Of a DNA stretch of 64,000 nt, positions 1 through 10,704 are shown one piece after another. The stretch is from Umbilicaria muhlenbergii (taxonomy: Eukaryota > Ascomycota > Lecanoromycetes > Umbilicariales > Umbilicariaceae): NCBI GenBank assembly GCA_000611775.1, contig KK106987.1, forward strand, positions 248,001 to 312,000. Reading direction: 5' to 3'. The notes beneath the pieces were generated by a model. It was not told where the DNA came from. It ran no database searches and saw nothing but the letters and a program-made list of their open reading frames with translations. Every line of letters starts with the position of its first letter. Position 1 is the first letter of the stretch. The translations under genes and the position numbers were made by a program.

Positions 1-247
1 TGAGGTAGAGAGATTGATGGTGAATCTGAGCACAAGCTATCTATAATGATTCACTTTCCAGCCCACTGGATGCGTCGTTTTACATCTCGCAACGCGCGCC
101 TCAGCATTCTCAAAGGCATCAGAGGCGACCATACCGAAATCACAATATTGGAATGCTCTGGTCGTCCTATATAGTGAGCTACGCTAAATCTTTGACGATA
201 TGTCCGTTACCTCACTGACACCGTCAGCATCGCCATTACTATAGAAC

Positions 248-1501
248 TCACAGAGTACCAGCACTCACCTCCTTTTCCATGTCCAGATCCGCAATCTTGA
301 GTATAGCCTTGCCGAAATTCTGAATGATCGTCTTAGCAAATGAGCCTTTTGAGGTGTTGTAACTAGGGTTTCTACTCACTTCGCCCCTCAACATTCCCAA
401 CAGTCCGTCAATAGCATTTTCGATACCGTCTGTCACGCTCTGCTGTGCCTTGAACGTACCCTCATGGATCCATTTCTGCACGTTTTTCTGGTGCTCCGCG
501 GCGTACTTCGGCCCCATGTTGGGATCACCGACAATGAAGCCCTGGATTTTTAGCCTTTTGGCGACAACCCTGCAGCACCAACGATTAGCTCGATGTCTCC
601 AGGGTACGGGAGTTGAAGCTCACATCATCAGATTCTTAACGCCGTACGTCTCCTCCGGCTTCAGGTTGTACTGGGAGATCATACCACAAGCGACTAACAA
701 GGTTAGCGAGAAAGATTCTTGAGCTCAGTGCATGCTGGCATGCTCACTAATGCGCCCAAAATTCGACATGGCCCCAATGGCAGCTTCTAGCTGTTCACCG
801 CCAACATTTTCATAGTAGATATCAATGCCTTTTGGCGCCAACCTTGCCAGTGCGTCGCTCGCCTTCTCCTTCTTATAGTTGAAACCCTCGTCGAAGTTCA
901 AGTCTTTCTTGATGAACTCCAGCTTCTCATCACTCCCTACGCTACCGATCACGGTCAACCCATACTCTTTCGCAAGCTGCCCAACCAGTTGGCCAACGGC
1001 ACCGCTAGCTGCTGATATGAAGATTGTCTCCCCCTTTTTGGGCTGCCCAATCTCTAGCAATGAAGAATATGCAGTCAATCCTGGCATACCCAATGCTCCA
1101 ATGAAGATTTTCGGATCCAACTTGTACGGATTTTCCAATTTTTTAATGTATGTGTTCGCGACCTGCCCTTCGACCACCGAATACTCCTCCGTAGGGAGCA
1201 TCCCTGTAATGATGTCACCTTCCTTGAACTTTGAATTGTTCGACTTCAAGACTTTCGCCACGGCGCTGTTGGTGATGGGCTTTCCGAGTTCGTAGGGAGG
1301 GCTGTATGATGGCTTGTCCGCCGCGCGCATTCGTCCGCGCTGGTACGGGTCGAAAGAGACGTAGAAATTCTTGGTAGTGATACCATCCTTGGGCGGGGAA
1401 GCGTTCAAGTCGAATTCGCGCGTTTCGATGGCGAGATCCTTGCCAGCAACAGGCCACCCTGAGGGCACCGACTTGAAGATTAACCCTTTGTTCTGCACCA
1501 T
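248..1501 (-). CDS. NADP-dependent oxidoreductase, zinc-independent MDR/prostaglandin-reductase-like family
   Basis: Medium-chain reductase of the leukotriene B4 12-hydroxydehydrogenase/PTGR group, which reduces activated C=C bonds with NADPH in the cytosol. Four exons join on GT..AG borders: 1501-748, 693-624, 569-380 and 319-248. Joining gives about 361 residues, near the family length of 340-360. Visible motifs are the nucleotide-binding loop AASGAVGQLVGQLAKEYG, the SVGSDEK segment after it, YENVGGE, and the C-terminal QGFIVGD and KWIHEGTFKAQQSVTDG blocks. I chose the ATG at 1501 (MVQNKGLIFKSVP), because homologues start here and the 21 upstream in-frame residues look non-coding. Oddity: a second good donor (GTGAGTGC) follows the DMEKE codons near the end, with a CTGAC branch and CAG acceptor near 215. 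The true stop may therefore fall a few residues earlier in protein terms, at about 213-215. The substrate is not predictable. Confidence 0.88.
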
Positions 1502-2752
1502 TTCGATATTTCGAGGTATATAGACACTCAACGATGCCCTGCTTGAATTGCAAGAACTGGTCAACTAGTGTTGACGCTTAACAAACAAGGTTGAAAAAGC
1601 GCAGTGGATAGAATGAGGAGCAATGATAAGGAACAGAGCAGAGGAAGATAACAATATTGCGAAGAAGGTTTTTATTTACAGTTAGTTGGCATGGAGCAAA
1701 TTGTAAATCTCTTTAGTAAACTCTTTGAATTAAAAGCGCGGGAAGGAGGGCCGTAGTCCAGGTGCATTTGCGTCATCGCGTCCAGTCCCTCAGGCCTTTG
1801 AGAGAGAGGATGAATGGATGTGTGGATGTGTTCGGCTTCAAAGCGCCCAGTGCAGCAGTGCCTTAGCCGGCTCAACAGCGTCTTAAAGTCTATATCATTC
1901 TAGTGTCAGCTTAGATGCACTTTAGTGCGCGGTATGCTTGTCGTCCGGTAAGGCAGGCACGGAGGTGGGTACGTTGTATGGAGTAGCATCTCAATAATGC
2001 AGCAATAAAAACAAATGCCGCTCCGAAAGAAGCTCCTTGACCGTTGAATCCGCGGGCCGAGGTTCTCTTTGTGGAAGCTCGCGGCCTCGAAGCTCGATGC
2101 TCACAGCTGAACTTTTACGAGTAAAGCTAGATGTATTCGTATCGATGTTCTCGCATTCATGAGTGGAGAAATGAAAATTTCAGGAACATCGTGTCTTTCA
2201 TTCGATTGGTTATATTTTACAGTCCCCACACGACTGACTGGCAAGGTGTCGTGGAGCTTTCTTATTAATGATCCCGAGGTAGATGTGTAGAGTAGTAACA
2301 AACAACGCGAATGAGACTTTGGAAGGTGCTCTAGAAGGAGTATCCTGTGGTAGTCAGCAGCCCACTGACAGTGGAGATGTTCGAGTGCTGCTGTGGGCGT
2401 CCCCTCGCTGGTTCAAATTGTTCTGCATCTCGTGTGTGCGGTTGGTGGCATGTTCTAAAAAGTATAATACCTACTCCATAAGATTGTCTAGACACCCTTT
2501 CTAGACTAGCAAACTTAGCATGGTCATGAATTCAAGAGATACTAGAAGGTATCTGATGTTTCTTTTCTCTGCACGTTTGTAGGTACGGCTTCCTCAGGCG
2601 AATCCTTGCCGCCGAAACCATTCTCCGATTCACCGGGGTGGTAGGGGTGGTGCCGCGCGGTCGAGGCAGTCAGTGGCACTGTCTTCACTCGGCTTAAGAA
2701 TAGATGCTTTTCGAGCAATGCGTATCCTAACCATTGATATTGCATAAGAGCA
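1502..2752. other. Intergenic, divergent promoter region
   Basis: A 1.25-kb interval between the divergent oxidoreductase and Maf genes. Short open frames occur on both strands, but none has fungal-protein-like composition or recognisable motifs. I see no tRNA, transposon or strong repeat. It presumably carries both promoters and 5' leaders. Confidence 0.5.
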
Positions 2753-3618
2753 ATGGCAGATACAAAATATGTGCCTGCTCCAAAAGAGCCACCGCCCTCG
2801 TACGAGACTGCGGCCACGGGTCCCGTACCAAAGCCACCTCCATTACGAGTGCCCCTACCACTCGAGCTGCCAGCCTTGACTGCCCTAAGGGGGAAACGGA
2901 TCATACTTGCCTCAGCTTCGCCTCGACGCAAGCTGCTCTTAGCTCAGGTAGGTGCTGGAGGTGTATACTTGTTGTTGACGTTGCTGTGGTTGACCAGTCG
3001 TACCAGATAGGCCTTACGAATTTAGAAATCATCCCCTCAACTGTCCCTGAAGATTTCCCCAAGTCCCTCTCGCCCTTCGAATACGTTCTGCAGACAGCGA
3101 CACAAAAAGCCACAACGGTCTATGCCAATGAGGTCAACAATGCCTCCCTCGGCGAACCTGCTCTGGTCATCGCTGCCGATACTGTGGTGGTCTCGAGCAT
3201 GGGTCAGATACTAGAAAAACCAAGATCAGAGGCCGAGCATATATCAATGCTGACAAGTTTACGTGACGGAGGAGCCCATAGAGTGTACACCGCTGTTGTA
3301 GTGATCGCACCGTTGGAAAGTGCCATGGATCCCGGGTACGCGCTGGAAACCACTATAGAAGCGACGACAGTGAAATTTGACAAGGACGTCTCCGATGATC
3401 TGATTCTAGCGTATGTTAAGACAAGAGAGGGTGCGGACAAAGCTGGGGGGTATGGCATTCAAGGTACTGGAGCTATTCTTGTGGAGAGAATAGAGGGCAG
3501 TTTCGACAACGTTGTAGGATTGCCTTTAAGGGCTACGCTAGGGCTGATTGAGAAAGTCCTGGACCATGACGACGAGCTTGAGGATGAGCTTGCTGGAAAC
3601 GGCGAGGATTTACAATAG
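2753..3618 (+). CDS. Maf/Ham1-fold nucleoside triphosphate pyrophosphatase (Maf-like protein)
   Basis: Maf proteins hydrolyse non-canonical or modified nucleoside triphosphates to monophosphate and pyrophosphate, a house-cleaning role. Two exons, 2753-2947 and 3007-3618, are separated by a 59-bp intron (GTAGGT..CAG). They encode 268 residues. A proline-rich N-terminal extension of about 45 residues precedes the Maf domain. The domain shows the signature SASPRRKLLLAQ (about residues 53-64), the active-site region AADTVVVSS with its acidic residue, EKPRSEAEH, the GGYGIQGTGA loop and NVVGLPL near the end. The C-terminus is acidic. The ATG is preceded by GCA at -3 and fits the start of homologues. 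It converges on the bHLH gene with a 1.2-kb spacer. The assignment is secure at family level. Which nucleotides it cleaves is not visible. Confidence 0.93.
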
Positions 3619-4815
3619 AGTCGGTCAAACCGCTCACCAAGCCATACCGCAATTCCTGAGGTGTCACGAGTTTAAGGGGTGATTTGGTAACGGCACCTTT
3701 TGCTGATTCGAGCCCTTTCATACGCAGATCTCTCTCAAGTGATAGGACCACGTTTCTCGGCGTCAGGTCTCGTTTCACTCCCGTTTATTAGACTCTATAT
3801 TTGAGTGGTAAGAAGAATAAAATGTCATTGAAGTTTGTGATCAGGGAGTAAATTATCTGAATTGCCAGGCACAGAGTCACAGCCATTAGCCAACATCGAC
3901 TCAGCGCCTTTCTACGTGAAGCGATGCTCAGACGCTTTAAAGCTGAAACGGTAGAGCTCAATGGCTTCTAGCGCCTGCGCACTGACGGGTCTCGAAATTC
4001 TCCGTTGCTTACTCCGTAATCGAGAGGGCCCCCGCTAAGAACAAAGCCTTGTGCTTCAAAGCTGCCTTGATAGGAGGACTTGAAGAAGCTGGAAGGAAAA
4101 GGGTATGTTTGGGCGGGAATGCTGTGAATGCTCACAGGATCTCCTCCAACGAGTGCTCAGCCGCGAGGACTGTTTGAAGACCGTGACCTTGATAATGGGA
4201 TGCACTTCCCTCCGGACCCTTCACGGCGAGGTACGAGTAAATACACAACCCTTGCAGCTCAACATGCGACTCCGAAAGTTCACGGCTCTGGTATTCGAAG
4301 CGAACAGCAGTACATATAACCTTCCAAGCACACTAGAACGGTAGCGTTGTACTGGACATCGTATGTGAGGTTACTGCGTCAACAGGGCATGGGTGATATC
4401 TTGGATGGTCATCTGAAGACTGCTGGTGATGCGAACAAATATTGTGTGCCGCATAAAAAACCGTTGCATGTAGTCTCGACCATGTCTCGAGAATGTAAGT
4501 AACAATGGCCGCATATCCATGGCAGGTATCTCAAGCCTCTCATCTTTGTAAAGTGTCCCTCCCTCAAACTTCCCACGGCGGTTTCTTCTGCACGGTGTAA
4601 GCCTTCTGAACAGCGGTATAGCGCAACCCGCGCCAAATTATACCTTTGCCATGTATTCATGCTCTCGTAAGTTCTCCGGCAGCATCTTAACGTAGGCACT
4701 GCCTTGAGTATGTCAATCCGATGATTGGTAGGGCGCGTCGGTCGAGGGCCCTCTTGGACACCCCAGAGCGCTCGGTATTGCTTCAATCGTGGCATTTGTC
4801 TGGTAAATGGATGTT
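3619..4815. other. Intergenic, between convergent genes
   Basis: About 1.2 kb between the stops of the Maf and bHLH genes. Only short open frames with atypical composition are present on either strand. No domain, RNA gene or repeat was recognised. It is long for a convergent spacer in this block, so an unannotated non-coding RNA or an extended 3' UTR is possible but not supported. Confidence 0.45.
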
Positions 4816-5136
4816 TCACTTCCTCATCCCATCCTCAACAACTCCGCCTTTAGCTTCTATCTCTTTGACCAGCACCTGCCGCTCCTCTAGCTTTTCTCTT
4901 GCGAACTCCACAACCTTGTTCAGCACCATTCCTTCGCTCCTACCCTGCCCTTCCAAACCCGGTACCAGCTCCGTAAGTCTGTCGAAACCTTCCCGAATGG
5001 CTGCTCGTCGCTTCTGCTCCGAAGCAATATGGTTGTTCTTCTTTTCTTGCTCGGTGAGGCGGGGCTTCTCAGGAGTATTGGAGGCTTCATTGGCAGAGTT
5101 GGCGGAGTGTGCCGCCGGTGTAGTGGGCGAAGACAT
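4816..5136 (-). CDS. Small bHLH transcription factor, INO4-like
   Basis: A 106-residue single-exon protein consisting mostly of a basic helix-loop-helix. After an Ala/Ser/Pro-rich N-terminus, the basic region reads NNHIASEQKRRAAIREGFDR. Helix 1 ends in LTELVPG, a short Gly-rich loop EGQGRSEG follows, and helix 2 is VLNKVVEFAREKLEERQVLV. The H..E..R pattern in the basic region predicts binding to an E-box (CANNTG). Size and sequence resemble yeast Ino4 and its filamentous-fungus relatives, which act as heterodimer partners. INO4 itself controls phospholipid synthesis genes, but that role is an inference here. The start is the ATG at 5136, because the open frame upstream offers only a GTG. It is transcribed divergently from HIS4 across 347 bp. 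Confidence 0.87.
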   Translation of the reverse strand: MSSPTTPAAHSANSANEASNTPEKPRLTEQEKKNNHIASEQKRRAAIREGFDRLTELVPGLEGQGRSEGMVLNKVVEFAREKLEERQVLVKEIEAKGGVVEDGMRK

Positions 5137-5311
5137 GGGTGGCGTGGTGCTCAGATGCGAGTTGCACACCTTCGTCGTGATGATTGCTAGCCCTTGGATG
5201 CGTCCATCGAAGCTCTTTCTCTAGTCAGATAATTGAGGTGAATCATCAAAGCACGCCGCTTCCGAATCCATGCTTGAAAAGCTTCACGCTAGAGATGCGA
5301 TGCTTCACTGT

Positions 5312-5318
5312 TGACTCA
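5312..5318 (+). promoter_or_regulatory. Gcn4/CpcA-type site TGACTCA upstream of HIS4
   Basis: A perfect TGACTCA heptamer lies about 165 bp before the HIS4 start codon, in the 347-bp divergent interval shared with the bHLH gene. This is the consensus for the bZIP activator of general amino-acid control (Gcn4/CPC1/CpcA), a known regulator of fungal histidine genes. The position and target fit, but binding is inferred. Confidence 0.7.
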
Positions 5319-5483
5319 AAGAAAAAGTCGATGCCCCTCCCCCCACCAACTCACCAGCGCAAAGAGTTGCCGTTGGCAGGACAAGTGACGATTTGGAGAT
5401 TGCAAGTTTCTGCTTCGTCCTAATCCCCTCATCGTCCGGTATAACCGTCCATTTCTTTACGGGATCCTGGCAATACCCTTGTC

Positions 5484-8300
5484 ATGGCGGAGCGTTTCCT
5501 TGTGTCAATTGATCTCGAAGAATTGCAGTCCAGCCAGGGAGGTGGGCTAGACCTGAAGACCATATCTTATCTGGGTAGAGTGTACACTTCCGTCACACCG
5601 CAAACCGTCGATACCGCATGTCGTTTCTTGCAGCATCATTTCAGTCACTTCACAACCTACCTTGATGTCACTGCCCTGACCGACCTCAAGGACATCGTTC
5701 TGCTACTTGACCATGGAGCCGCAAAAGCCTTTGTTGAGATGTACCAATTGAAGGCTATAGTGGAGGACAGACTCGTTGAAGATCTAAGCCGGCTGGTGAT
5801 AGCCCTCGATCATGAATCTTGCACCGGAGACCCTGCAAATACGGCCCTCGAGATAAAGCAAGATGTCAAGGACATTGTTGGCAACCTGTCTGTGGGCGTA
5901 TATGTCCATGATGTGCACGAGTGGAAGCTGTTGGACAAGATGCATGAATTCTCTGGCCTTGACGGGTACCCTACGAGATACGTTTCGCTGGCGTCCAACT
6001 CATGGGATCACCACCAGAGAGCGGTCAAATACGGGCATATCCCCATTGTGCCCGCCAAAGCTCTGACCATAAACCCCGAAAAATACCCTCACTTGATTCC
6101 GGCCGAGTTACTGATTACTACATCGATCGTTAGTGATCGGCCGGACGGCCTCTATCCTACCGTCGTTACGGATGAGCATGGCATATGCTTAGGACTCGTT
6201 TACAGTAATGAAGAAAGTGTAACTGCAGCTTTGCGAACTGGGACTGGGGTATATTGGAGCAGGCACCGAGGACTTTGGTACAAGGGAAAAGAGAGCGGAG
6301 ATACCCAGGAGCTGGTCAGCATAGGCATGGACTGTGACGCCGATGCTCTTAGATTCATTGTGCGGCAGAAGGGGAACGGTAGGCTGTATATTCCATCAGG
6401 TTCGACGCCCAATCGCTGACCAATGCAGGCTTTTGTCATCTAAAGACGTCTACATGTTTCGGTCCCTATAGTGGCCTCTCTCGTCTCGAAAGGACACTAC
6501 ACGTTCGCAAACAGTCTGCGCCATCAGGATCATACACCGCTCGTATGTTCAAAGAGCCTCAAACACTCCAGGCAAAAATCATGGAAGAGGCTAGTGAACT
6601 GTGCGCCGCAAACACTAAGCAAGATATCGCTGCTGAAGCGGCAGACCTGCTGTACTTCGCTCTCACAAAATGTGTGGCGGAAGGCGTGAGCCTCGAGGAT
6701 GTCGAACGCAATCTCGATTTGAAGAGTCTGAAGACAACACGCCGGAAGGGTGATCCTAAGCCACAATGGGTGAAAAATGTCAGTGTTATGAATAGCGGGA
6801 AGGAAACCAACGGATTCATCAACCCCCAGGAAAGGCAAGAGATCATTAGGGAAGCAGCTTCGGTCCCAAAGAGCGATGGCGACGCGGCGGGAATGCAGAA
6901 AGGGAAGATCCAGATGAAGAGGTACAAGACCACCGAAACGGATCCTGAGATATTGAAAGATGTGCTTCAGCGTCCGTCGCAGAAGTCCACGGATGAGATC
7001 ATGAACATTGTTAACCCCATAATCAAAGAGATTCGACAAGGCGGCGATTCTGCCGTGCTGAAGTATACACACAAGTTTGAAAAGGCGACTTCGTTGACAT
7101 CACCAGTCCTACGCGCACCTTTTCCACAAAGCCTGATGCTGCTACCACAGGAAACTATCGAAGCTATTGACGTCAGCTTCGAGAATATACGGCGCTTTCA
7201 CTACGCGCAAAAGGAAGAAAAACCGTTGGAGGTTGAGACAATGCCTGGTGTTGTCTGCTCGCGCTTCTCTCGGCCCATTGAACGCGTGGGCCTTTATGTT
7301 CCGGGAGGGACGGCTGTTTTGCCGTCAACAGCCCTGATGTTAGGGGTGCCTGCAATGGTCGCAGGCTGTAAGAAGATAGTCATGGCTTCTCCTCCCCGCA
7401 GTGATGGGACAATCACACCCGAGATAGTCTACGTAGCGCACAAAGTTGGTGCGGAGAGTATAGTGCTGGCCGGTGGTGCGCAAGCTGTTGCTGCGATGGC
7501 GTATGGTACCGAGAGCATCACTAAAGTCGACAAGATTCTGGGGCCTGGAAATCAATTTGTCACCGCAGGCAAGATGATTGTTTCGAACGACACTACCGCA
7601 GGGGTCAGTATCGACATGCCCGCTGGACCCAGTGAGGTTTTGGTCATTGCCGACAAGACCGCGAACCCAGCTTTCGTGGCTTCGGACTTACTTAGCCAAG
7701 CTGAACACGGTACCGACTCCCAGGTCGTCCTCATCGCAGTCGACCTGAGTGAGAAGGAGCTGGCAGCTATCGAAGACGAGTTGCATGCCCAGGCCAATGC
7801 TCTGCCAAGGGTCGATATCGTTAGAGGAGCTATCGAACACTCCGTGACTCTTGTAGTTGAGGACATCAACGAAGCCATGGCATTAAGTAACGACTATGCG
7901 CCAGAACATCTAATCCTGCAGGTTGAAAATGCAGAGGCGGTGATGAAACTGGTGCAGAATGCGGGGAGCGTGTTTGTTGGGCCATGGACACCGGAGAGTG
8001 TAGGAGATTACTCTGCCGGTGTTAATCATTCTTTGCGTGAGTGAAATCCCCATCATATGTCCTATTCGGTCGGGTGAGACCTGTACTGACGCCTGGAAAG
8101 CAACGTACGGCTATGCTAAGCAATATTCCGGAGTCAATCTATCATCCTTTACGAAGCACATCACCAGCTCAAACCTCACTAAGGAAGGGCTCCGCAATGT
8201 CGGCAATGCGGTGATGCAGTTGGCCAAGGTTGAGCAGCTGGACGCTCACCGGATGGCTGTCAGTATCAGGCTGGAATACATGGACAGGATCGATGCTTAA
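5484..8300 (+). CDS. HIS4: Trifunctional histidine biosynthesis protein (PRA-CH / PRA-PH / histidinol dehydrogenase)
   Basis: Catalyses steps 2, 3, 9 and 10 of histidine synthesis. Three exons, 5484-6378, 6429-8036 and 8101-8300, encode 900 residues, consistent with fungal HIS4. The fungal-specific N-terminal region covers about 1-210. The phosphoribosyl-AMP cyclohydrolase follows, with GLWYKG, SGDTQELVSIG and the metal-binding DCDADALRF. The first 50-bp intron interrupts this domain exactly before FCHL. The phosphoribosyl-ATP pyrophosphohydrolase has KIMEEASELC and EAADLLYFAL (about 345-375). The histidinol dehydrogenase spans about 460-895, with YVPGGTAVLPSTALMLG, ILGPGNQFVTAGK, DMPAGPSEVLVIAD, LSQAEHGTDSQ and NDYAPEHL. 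The second intron falls after AGVNHSL, restoring PTYGYAKQYSG. A Gcn4-type site stands upstream. It converges with LYS1, another amino-acid gene. Confidence 0.98.
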
Positions 8301-8620
8301 GAAAAGCCACAACACACGGGAATTGAGAGGATGTTATCCGAAACCCTAAATCAGACACCGTAGGTATTTGCTTATAGAGGATAGGTGGGATCTTGCTCCT
8401 GTTTCACAGAGCTGCTTCGTCCGGCAACACTCTTTCACTGTTTCTGGGAGCCCGCTCCTCGCATTGCAACTTGTTGTGCATGCTTCCGCAGACTATACCC
8501 GCAGAAGAGTAGCATTACGTTACAACCTTAGATCGAAAGAAAAGCCACAAATTTGCTATGATAGAGCTCAGTTCATCAGGCTTATTGAGCCATTCGTCTA
8601 CTGAGCAAGGACTTCCCTAT
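8301..8620. other. Intergenic, between convergent HIS4 and LYS1
   Basis: A 320-bp spacer between two convergent stop codons, presumably holding both 3' UTRs and polyadenylation signals. Nothing else was recognised. Confidence 0.5.
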
Positions 8621-9945
8621 CTATGAGCTAACAGGGGGTATAGCATGTCCATTCGTATGGGCCTTCTCTTTTCCATGCTCGTTCGGTAACGTTGCCACCT
8701 TTTCTCGGAACAGCTTCTCCGCTTGCAGCCACACCCTCGCATCTGTCCTCTGGCCTAATTGAAGCAGACTGGGTAGCAAAGCTGAGCTGAAAGCTTCGCT
8801 CGCCTCCCTCGGCAACAGCGAAGGTAGATGATCGATGGCAATCACACTTAACGGTGGGCCCGCCTTTACTGGGACGGACAAAGTAGGCTTGTCAAACGTC
8901 GTTGCGACGTCGTAGATCGGGATGGGGCTGTTCGCATTACCGGTGTCGGCGCTAACATCACACAGCACGCTCAGCTTTCTGTTCGGGCCTGCGAGGGTTT
9001 CATGCGTAATAAAAGGAGGGATGGCGTGGTTAAGGTAGATACAGTTGACAAATATGTCCGATTCGACGACTTCGGGGAAAGGACCACCCTTGGCGGTTTC
9101 GGCCATATCCCATTTCAGTATCGAGGATTCAGGAATGCCTGCGGCTCGACATAAGTCCACAGCGCCCTTTCCGCAACGGCCCAGTGCCCCTATGACTATC
9201 ACCCTCGGTGGTTTCGTGCTCTTCTCTAGACCACGCGCCATGCTGGCTTTCACATCCTGTACCAGAAGATCTTGGTTCGCGTAGCTGCTGACACCGGGCA
9301 TTGGCGTTCCGTCCGGGTGATCAAGTGTCCATGCCCAATCCATCAGTGCCAAGGCACTCCCTGCGTACCCGGCATGGTATCCGAAGGCGGCGACTCGGCG
9401 GCCGGTGTCATCGGTCAAGAACTCGAGATCGAGCAAGGTACCACCGCCAGCTGGAAAGCGGGAGAGAACGGTGTCCCAATTGGGTTGGCCTTTGTAGCAG
9501 TGGGCGAATTGGACGTGTGTATGGTGGAGGGGAACTGTGAAAGCAGCTATGCGTCAGTCTTTACGTGATCAAGATAAGTTGTTGCGGCGGCAGAGGGGAA
9601 GAAGGAGGAGGAGAAGGATAAGGAGAAAAGCTAGGGCCGTACATGTGTCTTCCGGGAGCTCTTTGAGACCGATTATAATATGATCCTTGGGAACAGACGG
9701 CCATGAGCCCTCTGGCACCAGGGTTGCCCCCACTGCTGAAAACTCGTCGTCCTCAAATATACGCTCGGGACTTCGCTCCACGTTGACCTTGAAGCCAGCC
9801 TCAAGTAGGGCTTTGGTCGTAGTAGGGGTCACTAGGAAAGGTAAATTTGAATGTTCCTATAGGGCGTATAGAGCAGTTACTCACAAGCAGATCGGTGCTC
9901 CAGCGGCTTGCACTCCGAGCGCAGATGGAGAGTGGAGGCTGCCAT
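8621..9945 (-). CDS. LYS1: Saccharopine dehydrogenase (NAD+, L-lysine-forming)
   Basis: Final enzyme of the fungal alpha-aminoadipate lysine pathway: saccharopine + NAD+ gives lysine + 2-oxoglutarate. Three exons, 9945-9885, 9831-9643 and 9534-8621, are joined by GT..AG introns with TGAC-like branch sites. They encode 387 residues, close to the usual 370-380. The N-terminal alanine-dehydrogenase-like domain starts LHLRSECKPLEHRSALTP, and the Rossmann loop reads VIVIGALGRCGKGAVDLC. Family-typical segments are YANQDLL, DIFVNCIYLNHAIPPF, CDVSADTGNANSPIPIYD and AIDHLPSLLPREASEAF. The start MAASTLHL matches homologues; an open frame extending upstream is not needed. I saw no perfect TGACTCA in the upstream 700 bp, unlike HIS4. 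The C-terminus (HGKEKAHTNGHAIPPVSS) is a poorly conserved tail. Confidence 0.97.
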
Positions 9946-10704
9946 TATGCGTGCAAGGCACGAAGGCTGAAGGCTTGAAAGATCAATTTGATTGTGGCGG
10001 GATTCAAAGATTGGAAAGTAAGCTGGGGAATGGAATCGCCAAAAGATGATGTGACAGAGAGTCCTGTAGAGTCCGAGTTCAATTGAGTGATCGAGCTGCA
10101 ACTGTTTTTTCTTTCCACTGGTAGAAGCAGGCAGTCCGCCAGCGAACTCCCGTCAATATTTTCGAGGGCTTGATTCTGCCTCCTCAGCCTCTGTACTCAG
10201 GCGGGTTTTACCGGAGTACACCCTTGGTGAACATTTGCAATTGCAGCTTTCAGGATTCACGACGTAAGGTCTTCATAACGGCAAGAGATATAAGAAAGAT
10301 CTCAACTACGAGATTGTAGAGCTTAATGGAATCTCTATATAAGTAGTCAAACCTTACTTAGTATCTGTTCATGCTTTATAGTTAGGTTGTACAGCGGTTC
10401 AGTCAAAACACTGTCGCTAAGTGTGTGCACCTACTCCCGCCTGAGTACCCATCGATGCATAAACCAAACTGCATATCTTTATGCATCAGCGGCCGATGCG
10501 TCTAGATATCCACGGATTTAGACTCCAATTGGTGCAAAGGTGTTCAGACGGAGGTAACGAAGATGCCATCTGCATTCGTACGGGGACACCGCAATACTAG
10601 TTGGATTTCAAGTTCAATGTACAAAAGCTAAGTCAACTTCGTCGCGCCTCCAGCCCTAAGTCTATCAGGTACAATTTACAGAGTACAGAATGGCTCCCAT
10701 TCCA
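9946..10704. other. Intergenic between LYS1 5' side and MPP-beta 3' end
   Basis: About 760 bp between genes transcribed in the same direction. It should contain the LYS1 promoter and the MPP-beta 3' UTR. No gene, RNA or element was recognised. Confidence 0.45.

Noticed and set aside
2380-2440. Possible tRNA because of a GGTTCAAAT word
   Set aside because: No cloverleaf arms or matching acceptor stem can be drawn around it.
3533-3778. Minus-strand open frame overlapping the 3' end of the Maf gene
   Set aside because: No ATG at its start, no recognisable domain, and partly antisense to a confirmed exon.
4409-4819. 136-codon minus-strand frame next to the bHLH gene
   Set aside because: Composition is unlike a protein, no motif is visible, and it overlaps the bHLH stop in another frame.
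5137-5169. N-terminal extension of the bHLH protein by 11 residues
   Set aside because: The longer frame begins with GTG, not ATG. The ATG at 5,136 is the only credible start without an added exon.
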